Positions 54,116-62,652 of a DNA stretch of 64,000 bases are shown here, in pieces. Below the pieces are notes generated by a model. That model made no database searches. It was not told where the DNA came from and was given only the letters and a program-made list of their open reading frames with translations. Source of the stretch: an uncultured Phocaeicola sp. (GTDB lineage Bacteria; Bacteroidota; Bacteroidia; Bacteroidales; Bacteroidaceae). Both the position numbers and the translations under genes were made by a program. Numbering within the stretch: position 1 is the first letter of the stretch; every line of letters begins with the position of its first letter. Location: contig CANPVZ010000003.1 in assembly GCA_947581855.1 (NCBI GenBank), positions 62,001 through 126,000 on the forward strand. Reading direction: 5' to 3'.

Positions 54116-55321
54116 ATGGAAGAGAAAAAGAAAGTAGTAGTAGCCTTTAGTGGCGGATTGGACACATCGTTTACCGTAATGTATTTGGCTAAGGAAAAAG
54201 GATATGAAGTATATGCGGCATGTGCCAATACTGGCGGATTTAGTGCTGAACAGTTGAGAAAAAATGAGGAAAATGCTTATAAATTGGGCGCAACGAAATA
54301 TATTACAATAGACGTAACACAGGAATATTATGAGAAAAGCTTGAAATACATGGTATTCGGTAATGTTTTGCGTAACGGAACTTATCCCATATCCGTAAGC
54401 TCGGAACGTATATTCCAAGCATTGGCTATTGCCCGTTATGCCAATGAAATCGGTGCGCATGCCATTGCACATGGTTCTACTGGGGCTGGTAACGACCAAA
54501 TACGTTTTGATATGACTTTCTTGGTATTGGCACCTAATGTAGAAATCATTACTCTAACGCGTGACATGGCGCTTACCCGCGAATACGAAATCAATTATTT
54601 GAAAGAACATGGTTTTGAGGCTGATTTCACTAAATTAAAATATTCTTATAATGTAGGTCTGTGGGGTACTTCCATTTGTGGCGGCGAGATACTTGATTCG
54701 GCACAAGGTTTGCCTGAAAGTGCTTATTTGAAACAAGTCTCAAAAGAGGGAAGCGAAGAGTTGCGTCTTACTTTTGAAAAAGGAGAGTTAAAAGCTGTAA
54801 ACGGCGAAACATTCGACGACCCTATTAAAGCAATCCAAAAGGTAGAAGAAATTGGTGCAGCCTACGGAATCGGCCGCGACATGCATGTGGGCGATACCAT
54901 TATTGGTATCAAAGGGCGTGTAGGTTTTGAAGCCGCAGCTCCTATGCTGATTATCGGTGCGCACCGTTTTTTGGAGAAGTATACGCTGAGCAAATGGCAA
55001 CAGTATTGGAAGGACCAGGTCGCTAATTGGTATGGCATGTTCCTACACGAAAGCCAATATTTGGAACCTGTGATGCGCGATATAGAGGCAATGTTGCAGG
55101 AGTCACAACGTAATGTAAACGGTACGGCTATTCTGGAACTTCGTCCGCTTTCCTTTTCTACTGTAGGAGTAGATTCAAAAGATGATTTGGTTAAAACCAA
55201 GTTTGGCGAATACGGAGAGATGCAGAAAGGTTGGACGGCGGAGGATGCCAAAGGCTTTATCAAAGTTACTTCCACGCCGTTGCGTGTATATTACGCAAAC
55301 CATAAAGATGAAGAAATCTAA
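54116..55321 (+). CDS. argG: Argininosuccinate synthase
   Basis: A 401-residue cytosolic ligase that joins citrulline and aspartate using ATP. The ATP-binding P-loop-like motif VVAFSGGLDTSFTVMYLA starts at residue 8, and HGSTGAGNDQIRFDM (citrulline/ATP region) is near 121. The C-terminal part has GRDMHVGDTIIGIKGRVGFE and LRPLSFSTVGVDSKDD. Length matches the family. It is 8 bases after the GNAT gene and 11 bases before argC, so these are clearly one operon. Confidence 0.97.
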   Translation: MEEKKKVVVAFSGGLDTSFTVMYLAKEKGYEVYAACANTGGFSAEQLRKNEENAYKLGATKYITIDVTQEYYEKSLKYMVFGNVLRNGTYPISVSSERIFQALAIARYANEIGAHAIAHGSTGAGNDQIRFDMTFLVLAPNVEIITLTRDMALTREYEINYLKEHGFEADFTKLKYSYNVGLWGTSICGGEILDSAQGLPESAYLKQVSKEGSEELRLTFEKGELKAVNGETFDDPIKAIQKVEEIGAAYGIGRDMHVGDTIIGIKGRVGFEAAAPMLIIGAHRFLEKYTLSKWQQYWKDQVANWYGMFLHESQYLEPVMRDIEAMLQESQRNVNGTAILELRPLSFSTVGVDSKDDLVKTKFGEYGEMQKGWTAEDAKGFIKVTSTPLRVYYANHKDEEI

Positions 55322-55332
55322 AAAAACGTTTC

Positions 55333-56301
55333 ATGATTAAAGTAGGAATAATTGGAGGTGCCGGTTATACGGCCGGAGAATTGATTCGGTTATTGATTAA
55401 CCATTCCGAAGTGGAACTGGTGTTTGTCAACAGCAACAGTAATGCCGGAAATAAATTGGCAGATGTGCATGAAGGCTTGTATGGAGAGACCGATATGGTA
55501 TTTACCGACACTCTTCCTCTCGATGATATAGATGTATTGTTTTTTTGTACGGCTCATGGCGATACGAAAAAGTTTTTGGAATGTCACAATATTCCAGATA
55601 AGTTGAAGATTATCGATCTCTCTATGGATTATCGTATCAAGAGTGACGAGCATGATTTTATTTACGGATTGCCTGAACTTAACCGTCGAGCCATCTGCCA
55701 CAGTAAATATGTGGCAAATCCGGGTTGTTTCGCTACCTGTATTCAATTGGGACTGTTACCTTTAGCTAAGCATTTGATGATTAATGATGACGTGATGGTG
55801 AATGCAATAACAGGTAGTACGGGAGCTGGTGTGAAACCTGGAGCTACGAGTCATTTTAGTTGGCGTAACAACAATTTGAGCATTTATAAACCTTTTGCCC
55901 ATCAGCATGTGCCGGAAATTAAACAATCTTTGAAACAGTTGCAAAATAGTTTCGATTCAGAGATTGACTTTATTCCGTATCGTGGGGACTTCCCTCGGGG
56001 AATCTTTGCTACTATTATAGTGAAGTGTCGGGTAGATTTGGAAGAACTTATAAAGATGTATAAAGAATATTATGCTGAAGACTCTTTTGTACACGTTGTT
56101 GAGAAGAATATTGACTTAAAGCAAGTAATCAACACCAATAAATGTTTGCTTCATCTCGAGAAGCATGGAGACAAGCTTTTAGTGGTCTCTTGCATAGATA
56201 ACCTTTTGAAAGGAGCTAGCGGACAAGCCGTCCATAACATGAATCTAATGTTCAATTTGGAAGAAACTACGGGCTTGAGGTTGAAACCAAGTGCTTTTTA
56301 A
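55333..56301 (+). CDS. argC: N-acyl-gamma-glutamyl-phosphate reductase
   Basis: A 322-residue NADPH-dependent reductase of the acylated ornithine route. VGIIGGAGYTAGELIRLL (residues 3-20) is the dinucleotide-binding loop, and the catalytic Cys is in YVANPGCFATCIQLGLLPL (near 135). HVPEIKQSL provides the conserved His region near 195. In Bacteroidetes the intermediates may carry a succinyl instead of an acetyl group, which the sequence does not distinguish. It is tightly placed between argG and argD. Confidence 0.96.
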   Translation: MIKVGIIGGAGYTAGELIRLLINHSEVELVFVNSNSNAGNKLADVHEGLYGETDMVFTDTLPLDDIDVLFFCTAHGDTKKFLECHNIPDKLKIIDLSMDYRIKSDEHDFIYGLPELNRRAICHSKYVANPGCFATCIQLGLLPLAKHLMINDDVMVNAITGSTGAGVKPGATSHFSWRNNNLSIYKPFAHQHVPEIKQSLKQLQNSFDSEIDFIPYRGDFPRGIFATIIVKCRVDLEELIKMYKEYYAEDSFVHVVEKNIDLKQVINTNKCLLHLEKHGDKLLVVSCIDNLLKGASGQAVHNMNLMFNLEETTGLRLKPSAF

Positions 56302-56317
56302 TGTTTAATTTGGAAAG

Positions 56318-57439
56318 ATGAAATTATTTGATGTATATCCTTTATACGATGTGAACATTGTAAAAGGAAAAGGTTGCCGGGTATGGGACGATAAAGGAAC
56401 TGAATTCCTGGATTTGTATGGCGGCCATGCCGTGATTTCTATAGGCCATGCGCATCCACATTATGTGGAGGCCATTAGCGAACAAGTTGCGCAGTTGGGT
56501 TTTTATTCCAATTCAGTGATTAATACATTGCAGCAACAATTGGCTGACCGTTTGGGAAAAATCAGTGGTTATGACGATTATGCTTTGTTCTTGGTAAATT
56601 CCGGTGCGGAGGCAAACGAAAACGCTTTGAAACTGGCTTCGTTCTATAACGGACGTACTCGTGTCGTTTCTTTTGGAAAAGCCTTCCATGGACGTACTTC
56701 ACTTGCAGTGGAAGCGACTGATAATCCGAAGATTATTGCGCCTATTAATGATAATGGGCATGTAACTTATCTTCCATTGAACGATATAGAGGCTGTCAAA
56801 GCTAAATTGCAGGAAAGGGATGTTTGTGCTGTGATTATTGAAGGCATTCAGGGAGTAGGTGGCATACAGATTCCGGATAATACGTTTATGAGACAACTTC
56901 GGGATGTTTGTACAGAAACCGATACAGTATTGATTCTCGATGAGATACAATCGGGCTATGGCCGAAGCGGAAAATTCTTTGCACATCAGTACGCAGGAAT
57001 CCGGCCCGATATGATTACTGTAGCAAAAGGTATTGCTAACGGTTTTCCTATGAGTGGCGTGTTGATTAGTCCCAAGTTTATGCCGGTGTACGGACAGTTA
57101 GGCACTACTTTTGGTGGAAATCATTTAGCTTGTGCGGCTGCTTTAGCCGTGTTGGATGTGATAGAGGAAGAGCATTTAGTGGAAAATGCGGCAGAGATAG
57201 GTATCTATTTGATGCAAGAATTGGAAAAAATACCTCAAATAAAAGATGTACGCGGCCGTGGGCTTATGATTGGTTTGGAATTTGCGGAACCAGTCAAAGA
57301 ACTTCGTTCTCGTTTAATCTTTGATGAACATATATTTACGGGTGCAAGTGGTACGAATGTACTTCGTTTGCTTCCACCTTTATGCCTTAGTAAAGCGGAT
57401 GCCGATAAGTTCCTTGCAAGCTTGAAGAAGTTATTGTAA
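56318..57439 (+). CDS. argD: N-acylornithine aminotransferase
   Basis: A 373-residue class III PLP-dependent aminotransferase. NSGAEANENALKLA (near residue 90) contacts the cofactor phosphate, LILDEIQSGYGRSGKFF (near 207) holds the Asp that pairs with the pyridine nitrogen, and the Schiff-base Lys is in ITVAKGIANGFPMSG (near 236). It transfers an amino group to N-acyl glutamate semialdehyde. It follows argC by 16 bases. A 202-base gap separates it from proC. Confidence 0.96.
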   Translation: MKLFDVYPLYDVNIVKGKGCRVWDDKGTEFLDLYGGHAVISIGHAHPHYVEAISEQVAQLGFYSNSVINTLQQQLADRLGKISGYDDYALFLVNSGAEANENALKLASFYNGRTRVVSFGKAFHGRTSLAVEATDNPKIIAPINDNGHVTYLPLNDIEAVKAKLQERDVCAVIIEGIQGVGGIQIPDNTFMRQLRDVCTETDTVLILDEIQSGYGRSGKFFAHQYAGIRPDMITVAKGIANGFPMSGVLISPKFMPVYGQLGTTFGGNHLACAAALAVLDVIEEEHLVENAAEIGIYLMQELEKIPQIKDVRGRGLMIGLEFAEPVKELRSRLIFDEHIFTGASGTNVLRLLPPLCLSKADADKFLASLKKLL

Positions 57440-57641
57440 ATATTCTACTTGATTCATTTGTACCAGGAAGCGAATGGAGTTATCTTTTTTGATAAGGGGC
57501 ATACAAGGCCTTTTCGGGTTAGCACTTACAAAATGTTTTCAAAGTTTGGGCTTTATCCCTTAAACTAATTTGTGAAATGATAACTTATTTATCTCCTTTA
57601 TGACTGTTTAAATAATAGAAAATAAAAACTCTTTAGACAAT

Positions 57642-58421
57642 ATGAAAGTAGCAGTAATTGGTGCAGGAAACATGGGTGGTGCGATAGCACATGCTTTGGC
57701 GAAAGGAACCGTTATAAAAACGGATGACATATATGTTTCGAATCCGAGTTGGGGTAAATTGCAAAGCTTGCAGGAGGCACATCCTGAGTTGCATGTAATG
57801 GACAGCAATATCGAAGCTTCGAAAAATGTTGATATTGTGATTGTAGCGGTCAAGCCTTGGTTGATTGAGAATGTTATCAACTCGATGAACTTGAAACCGA
57901 ACCAAATATTAGTGTCCGTAGCAGCCGGAATAGATTTTAACCAATTAGAACATTATGCGGGAATCCAGATGCCGATGTTTCGTATAGTGCCCAATACAGC
58001 AATTGTTTATATGGAAAGCATGACGCTGATTGCCGCCCGATATACTACTATGGAGCAAGATAAATTGATAGTGGATATGTTCAACGAGATGGGATTGGCA
58101 TTGCTGGTTCCCGAGTCGCAAATACCTGCGACTACGGCGCTAGCTTCGTGCGGCATTGCTTTTGTGCTGAAATATATTCAGGCTTCCATGCAGGCCGGTG
58201 TGGAAATGGGTATTTATCCGAAAGCGGCCCGAGAAATGATTGCTCAGTCTGTAAAAGGTGCGGCAGAGCTGATCCTGAATAATCCGGAGACCCATCCGGC
58301 AGTTGAGATAGATAAGGTCACCACTCCAGGCGGCATCACCATTAAAGGCATTAACGAGTTAGAACACGAGGGCTTCACTTCAGCTGTTATTAAAGCGATG
58401 AAAGCCTGTAATATGAAGTAA
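57642..58421 (+). CDS. proC: Pyrroline-5-carboxylate reductase
   Basis: A 259-residue NAD(P)H-dependent reductase that forms proline from pyrroline-5-carboxylate. The Rossmann motif VIGAGNMGGAIAHALAKG starts at residue 4, VKPWLIENVI near 69, and the C-terminal dimer and substrate region SCGIAFVLKYIQASMQAGVEMGI near 168, followed by VTTPGGITIKGINELE near 225. It is the last gene of the arginine row; the 202-base gap before it may carry a separate promoter. Glutamate semialdehyde metabolism links it to argD. Confidence 0.95.
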   Translation: MKVAVIGAGNMGGAIAHALAKGTVIKTDDIYVSNPSWGKLQSLQEAHPELHVMDSNIEASKNVDIVIVAVKPWLIENVINSMNLKPNQILVSVAAGIDFNQLEHYAGIQMPMFRIVPNTAIVYMESMTLIAARYTTMEQDKLIVDMFNEMGLALLVPESQIPATTALASCGIAFVLKYIQASMQAGVEMGIYPKAAREMIAQSVKGAAELILNNPETHPAVEIDKVTTPGGITIKGINELEHEGFTSAVIKAMKACNMK

Positions 58422-58552
58422 GTATTTTAACATAAATGTCTTTGTACTGTATTTTGCGCTATAAATGTCTTTGCAACTGATTTACTGGTCCGATATATAT
58501 GTGCTAAAATCTTGTTATAGCCATATCTTCAGGTGGACTATGTGAGGTATCT

Positions 58553-58606
58553 GCCCTTTACAAATGTTACAAACGGGTGGCAGCAATTGGAACATTTGTA
58601 AAGGGC
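58553..58606. repeat. Long perfect inverted repeat (16-bp arms)
   Basis: GCCCTTTACAAATGTT (58553-58568) and its exact complement at 58591-58606 enclose a 22-base loop. There is no T run after it, so it is not a standard terminator. Confidence 0.75.
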
Positions 58607-58625
58607 GGACATCTAATTTACGGTT

Positions 58626-58755
58626 GGAATACTTCTGTGTATTCGTAAAAATCCCTCAAATTCATCTAATGGGATTCTCTAAATTTGCACACCGGAATTA
58701 CTCAAATTTGTGTATCGGAATAACTTAAGTTCACGCAACGGGAATCCTTCAAACG
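58626..58755. repeat. Degenerate tandem repeat, 23-24-bp units
   Basis: Five to six units, with the best three at 58672-58693, 58694-58716 and 58717-58740. They share the form GGAATnnCTCAAATTnG. Neighbouring units differ at several positions, so the array is old or under loose constraint. Confidence 0.6.
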
Positions 58756-59077
58756 GTGATGCGGACGATTTCAAAAGCCTGTTTTATGCCGGTTTTTGTT
58801 TGCCGATTCGCATACATATACCTTAACTGGGGTGCGAAAAACTCTTTCACCGAGCATTCGTCCGATTTTCGCGCACTGAGTCGCACCGAGGTAAAATGTG
58901 CGGGTTCCTCCTGTATATTGTATCTTTTTCTCATAGGACAGGAGATAAAGGTGGTGACCGAAAGCATATTCCTACAACTGGTGGTGTCTGCTTCCTTTTG
59001 ATTAATTTTATTTGGGCGCTATTGATTGTCATGTGTTTAAATTCTCTGTTTTATCCGTTTATCTAATATTATTTTTT

Positions 59078-59085
59078 TACTTTTG
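59078..59085 (+). promoter_or_regulatory. Candidate -7 promoter box of the tricorn-type protease gene
   Basis: TACTTTTG matches TAnnTTTG, 26 bases before the ATG at 59112. No good -33 was seen. Confidence 0.45.
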
Positions 59086-59111
59086 CAAGAATCATTAAAA
59101 CATTGACAAAC

Positions 59112-62100
59112 ATGAAAAAAATATTGTTGGGTATTTCAACTTTCCTGTTTTCAGCCTTTGCTTATGCGCAGGAGAGTCCTTTGTGGATGCGACATAGTGC
59201 TATTTCGCCGGATGGCGCAACGATTGCTTTTTGTTATAAAGGAGATATTTTTACCGTACCGACAAATGGCGGTCGGGCTTTACAGATAACTACACATCCG
59301 GCATACGATACACATCCCGTATGGAGCCCTGACAGCAAACGGATCGCTTTTGCTTCCGACCGTATGGGGAGCCTGGACGTGTTTATAGTGGAAAAAGATG
59401 GAGGAATTCCGGTTCGGTTGACGACTTATTCCGGTTCGGAAATGCCCGTGGCTTTCCGCGATAAAGAACATGTATTGTTTCTTTCCAATATTCGTCCTTC
59501 GGCGGAAGATGTGCAATTCCCTTCTAGTATATTTCAACAAGTGTATGAGGTGAGTACGAAGGGGGGCCGCCCTAAAATGTGCTCCTCTATGCCTATGGAG
59601 GACATCAGTGTGAGTCATGATGGAAAACAGTGGCTTTACCATGATAAAAAGGGTTATGAAGATGCAATGCGCAAACATCACACCTCTTCCATCACTCGTG
59701 ATATATGGCTCTATCAGCCGGAAACAAAGATATATCGCCGGCTAACCTCTTTTAAAGGTGAAGACCGCACACCGGTGTGGGCACCGGATGGAAAATCTTT
59801 TTATTATCTGAGCGAGGAAAACGGATCGTTCAATGTGTTCAAGCGTTCTGTTGACGGTAAAAAAGTAACTCGGCTAACTTCTCATGTGAAGAATCCTGTG
59901 CGTTATCTGACTGCTTCTTGTGACGGATTGCTCTGTTATGGTTATGATGGCGAAATATACACTTTAAAAGAAGGCGGAAAACCCCAAAAGGTGGATATAA
60001 CCGTGGTGACCGATAAGACCGATAGGGATATAGTACGCCAGATTCGTCAGAGTGGCGCTACGGAGATCGCTCTTTCGCCCGATGCCAAGGAAATTGCATT
60101 TGTGTTGCATGGAGATGTATATGTAACTTCCGTAGAATATAAAACTACTCGGCAGGTAACCGACACACCCGAGCAAGAACGTGATATTGATTTCGCTCCG
60201 GATGGATGCAGCATTGTGTACGCTTCCGAACGCAATGGCCTGTGGCAGATTTACCGTTCGTCCATTGTTGATAAGAAGGAGAAGCAGTTTACTTATGCAA
60301 CTGAGCTTAAAGAAGAAAAACTGACGAATTCTAAAAGGACTTCTTTTCAGCCGCAATATAGTCCGGATGGTAAAGAAGTGGCTTTTCTCGAGAACCGGAC
60401 AACCCTCCGTATAATTAATTTAGCAAAAAAATCCGTGCGTACCGTTATGGATGGGAAGTATGAATATTCTTACAGTGATGGTGACCAGAACTTTCAATGG
60501 AGTCCTGACAGCAAATGGATTCTGACCAATTACATAGGTGTGGGAGGCTGGAACAATAAAGATATTGCATTGGTGAGTGCTTCGGGTAATGGAGAAATCC
60601 ATAACTTGACGGAGAGCGGATATAACGATAGCAATGCCAAATGGGTGTTGGACGGAAACGCCATGATATGGGAGAGTGATCGCGCCGGTTTTCGAAGCCA
60701 CGGTAGTTGGGGTGCTGAAAGCGATGTCTATATCATGTTCTTCAATTTGGATGCTTATGAACGCTTCCGTATGAGTAAGGAAGAACTCTCATTGGCAGAT
60801 TTAAATAAAAAGGCTCCGGAAACTCCTGGGAAAGGAGAGGAGAAAAACGATCGAAAAAAGGATAAAAAAAGTAATTTGGCAAAAGACGGTAAGAAGCGAA
60901 AAGGAGCCACTGTTACATCTGACAAGAAAACAGTGCAAACCGGTCAAGAAAAGGTGAAAACATTGGAATTTGATTTAGAAAATTGTCAAGACCGAATTAT
61001 GCGTTTAACGGTAAATTCCTCCCGTTTGGGTGATGCCGTTTTATCCTTGAAAGGGGACAAACTCTATTATTTTGCTTCGTTTGAGGGTGGTATGGATCTT
61101 TGGGAACATGATTTGAAGGAGAACCGTACGAAGGTGGTTATGAAAAATGTAGGCGGCGGCAAAATATGCCCTGATAAGAAAATAGAAAACGTTTATCTTT
61201 GCAGTCGGGGAAGCATTAAAAAAGTTACGTTGGCCAATGGTATGGCAAAGCCCGTCGCTTTTGAAGCTGTTTTCAATTATCAGCCCTATGCTGAACGGGA
61301 ATATATCTTCAATCATGTATGGCAACAAGTGAAAGATAAATTTTATGTAACCGATTTGCAGGGAACCGATTGGGATGGGTATCGTAAGACATATGCCCGT
61401 TTCTTGCCTTATATTAACAATAACTACGACTTTGCCGATGTGTTAAGCGAAATGTTGGGTGAACTGAACGCTTCCCATACGGGAGCTCGATATCGGGCGC
61501 AGGGAAGCGCCTTGCCCACTGCGTCGTTGGGAGTGTTCTATGATGAGGAATATACCGGTGACGGGTTGAAAATCAAGGAGATTATTGCTCAAGGTCCGTT
61601 GGCGTTAAAGAAAAATGAAGCGAGTGCAGGTTGTATAATTGAGCGTATTGACGGACAAAAGATAGAAAAGGGAACGGATTACTTCCCTTTGTTGGAAGGA
61701 AAGGTTGGCAAAAATGTTCGTCTTTCTATACGTAAACCCGATGGGAAGCGTTTCGATGTAACGGTTAAAGCCATCGCTATGGAGACTGAAAATGGGCTTC
61801 TATACAAACGTTGGGTGAAACGTTGTCGGACAATGGTTGACAACCTTTCCGGCGGACGTGTAGGTTATGTGCATGTAAAAGGAATGGACAGCCAGAGTTT
61901 CCGCGAAGTTTATAGCGAACTTTTGGGGCGTTGCCGCAATAAGGAAGCTGTGATTGTAGATACTCGCCATAATGGCGGAGGCTGGTTGCACGATGATTTG
62001 GCAACGTTACTTTCCGGTAAGGAATACCAACGGTTTGTCCCGCGCGGGCAATATATCGGCAGTGATCCGTTCAATAAATGGTTGAAACCTTCGTGTGTAT

Positions 62101-62408
62101 TGGTTTGTGAAGACAACTACAGCAATGCGCACGGTTTCCCTTGGGTGTACAAAGAATTGAAAATCGGCAAACTGGTAGGTGCTCCGGTCCCCGGAACTAT
62201 GACTGCCGTATGGTGGGAAAACCAGATCGATCCTACCATTGTGTTCGGTATACCGCAGGTAGGCTGTATGGACATGCGCGGTCAATATGCCGAAAATCAC
62301 CAGTTGCAGCCCGATATTGAAGTCTATAACACTCCGGAAGAATCTTTAGCAGGTAAAGACCGTCAGTTGGAAACGGCTGTGAAAGAAATGCTGAAAGGGT
62401 TGAAATAG
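59112..62408 (+). CDS. Tricorn-type S41 protease, secreted
   Basis: A 1098-residue protease. The ATG at 59112 begins a signal peptide (MKKILLGISTFLFSAFAYAQ); a TTG nine bases upstream is less likely. Residues about 25-560 form PD40/WD-like propeller repeats such as SPDGATIAFCYKGDIFTV and SPDSKRIAFASDRMGSLDV. A Lys-rich linker (about 565-620) follows, then the C1 domain, a PDZ domain (about 800-890) and the S41 core. Catalytic-region motifs are VDTRHNGGGWLHDDL and the probable nucleophile Ser1004 in DNYSNAHGFPW, followed by PVPGTMTAVWWE. The group trims peptides; a bacterial secreted version likely acts in the periplasm. It is transcribed alone, and a hairpin follows at 62411-62454. Confidence 0.92.
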   Translation: MKKILLGISTFLFSAFAYAQESPLWMRHSAISPDGATIAFCYKGDIFTVPTNGGRALQITTHPAYDTHPVWSPDSKRIAFASDRMGSLDVFIVEKDGGIPVRLTTYSGSEMPVAFRDKEHVLFLSNIRPSAEDVQFPSSIFQQVYEVSTKGGRPKMCSSMPMEDISVSHDGKQWLYHDKKGYEDAMRKHHTSSITRDIWLYQPETKIYRRLTSFKGEDRTPVWAPDGKSFYYLSEENGSFNVFKRSVDGKKVTRLTSHVKNPVRYLTASCDGLLCYGYDGEIYTLKEGGKPQKVDITVVTDKTDRDIVRQIRQSGATEIALSPDAKEIAFVLHGDVYVTSVEYKTTRQVTDTPEQERDIDFAPDGCSIVYASERNGLWQIYRSSIVDKKEKQFTYATELKEEKLTNSKRTSFQPQYSPDGKEVAFLENRTTLRIINLAKKSVRTVMDGKYEYSYSDGDQNFQWSPDSKWILTNYIGVGGWNNKDIALVSASGNGEIHNLTESGYNDSNAKWVLDGNAMIWESDRAGFRSHGSWGAESDVYIMFFNLDAYERFRMSKEELSLADLNKKAPETPGKGEEKNDRKKDKKSNLAKDGKKRKGATVTSDKKTVQTGQEKVKTLEFDLENCQDRIMRLTVNSSRLGDAVLSLKGDKLYYFASFEGGMDLWEHDLKENRTKVVMKNVGGGKICPDKKIENVYLCSRGSIKKVTLANGMAKPVAFEAVFNYQPYAEREYIFNHVWQQVKDKFYVTDLQGTDWDGYRKTYARFLPYINNNYDFADVLSEMLGELNASHTGARYRAQGSALPTASLGVFYDEEYTGDGLKIKEIIAQGPLALKKNEASAGCIIERIDGQKIEKGTDYFPLLEGKVGKNVRLSIRKPDGKRFDVTVKAIAMETENGLLYKRWVKRCRTMVDNLSGGRVGYVHVKGMDSQSFREVYSELLGRCRNKEAVIVDTRHNGGGWLHDDLATLLSGKEYQRFVPRGQYIGSDPFNKWLKPSCVLVCEDNYSNAHGFPWVYKELKIGKLVGAPVPGTMTAVWWENQIDPTIVFGIPQVGCMDMRGQYAENHQLQPDIEVYNTPEESLAGKDRQLETAVKEMLKGLK

Positions 62409-62410
62409 CT

Positions 62411-62454
62411 ACTTTACAGTTTTGGTCTGTCGTTCCTGAACCGAACTGTAAAGT
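62411..62454 (+). terminator. Hairpin directly after the tricorn-type protease gene
   Basis: ACTTTACAGTT (62411-62421) pairs with AACTGTAAAGT (62444-62454), starting 2 bases after the stop. A T run is missing, so terminator function is uncertain. Confidence 0.4.
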
Positions 62455-62652
62455 CTTGTACAGAGCATTGGAGAGCCTTGTGGTTTTGGTATGCGGTATG
62501 GAATGATTTTTGCGGGTAGCCGAAAGCGCATCAAGGGCATGCCGAAACCCTAATTTATGGAAAGTGTGCTTTTAATTGATGTGTTTTTACTTTGCGTTGC
62601 TCATCATAGATGAAAAACAATATGAAGGATTAATCTTAAAACTATTCCGGAT

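Larger units (their letters stand above)
58422..59111. other. Intergenic region with large hairpin and degenerate repeats
   Basis: A 690-base region between proC and the tricorn-type protease. It holds a 16-bp perfect hairpin (58553-58606), a degenerate 23-24-bp tandem array (58626-58755) and a GC-richer block (about 58755-58945) of unknown nature. No gene with support was recognised. Confidence 0.6.

Noticed and set aside
58626-58755. Possible CRISPR array
   Set aside because: Repeats are too diverged, there are no spacers of constant length between identical repeats, and no cas genes are present.
58756-59001. Open frames of 81 (plus) and 72 (minus) codons upstream of the tricorn-type protease
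   Set aside because: No recognised family, no good start signals, and both strands are open over the same block; kept only as a composition anomaly.
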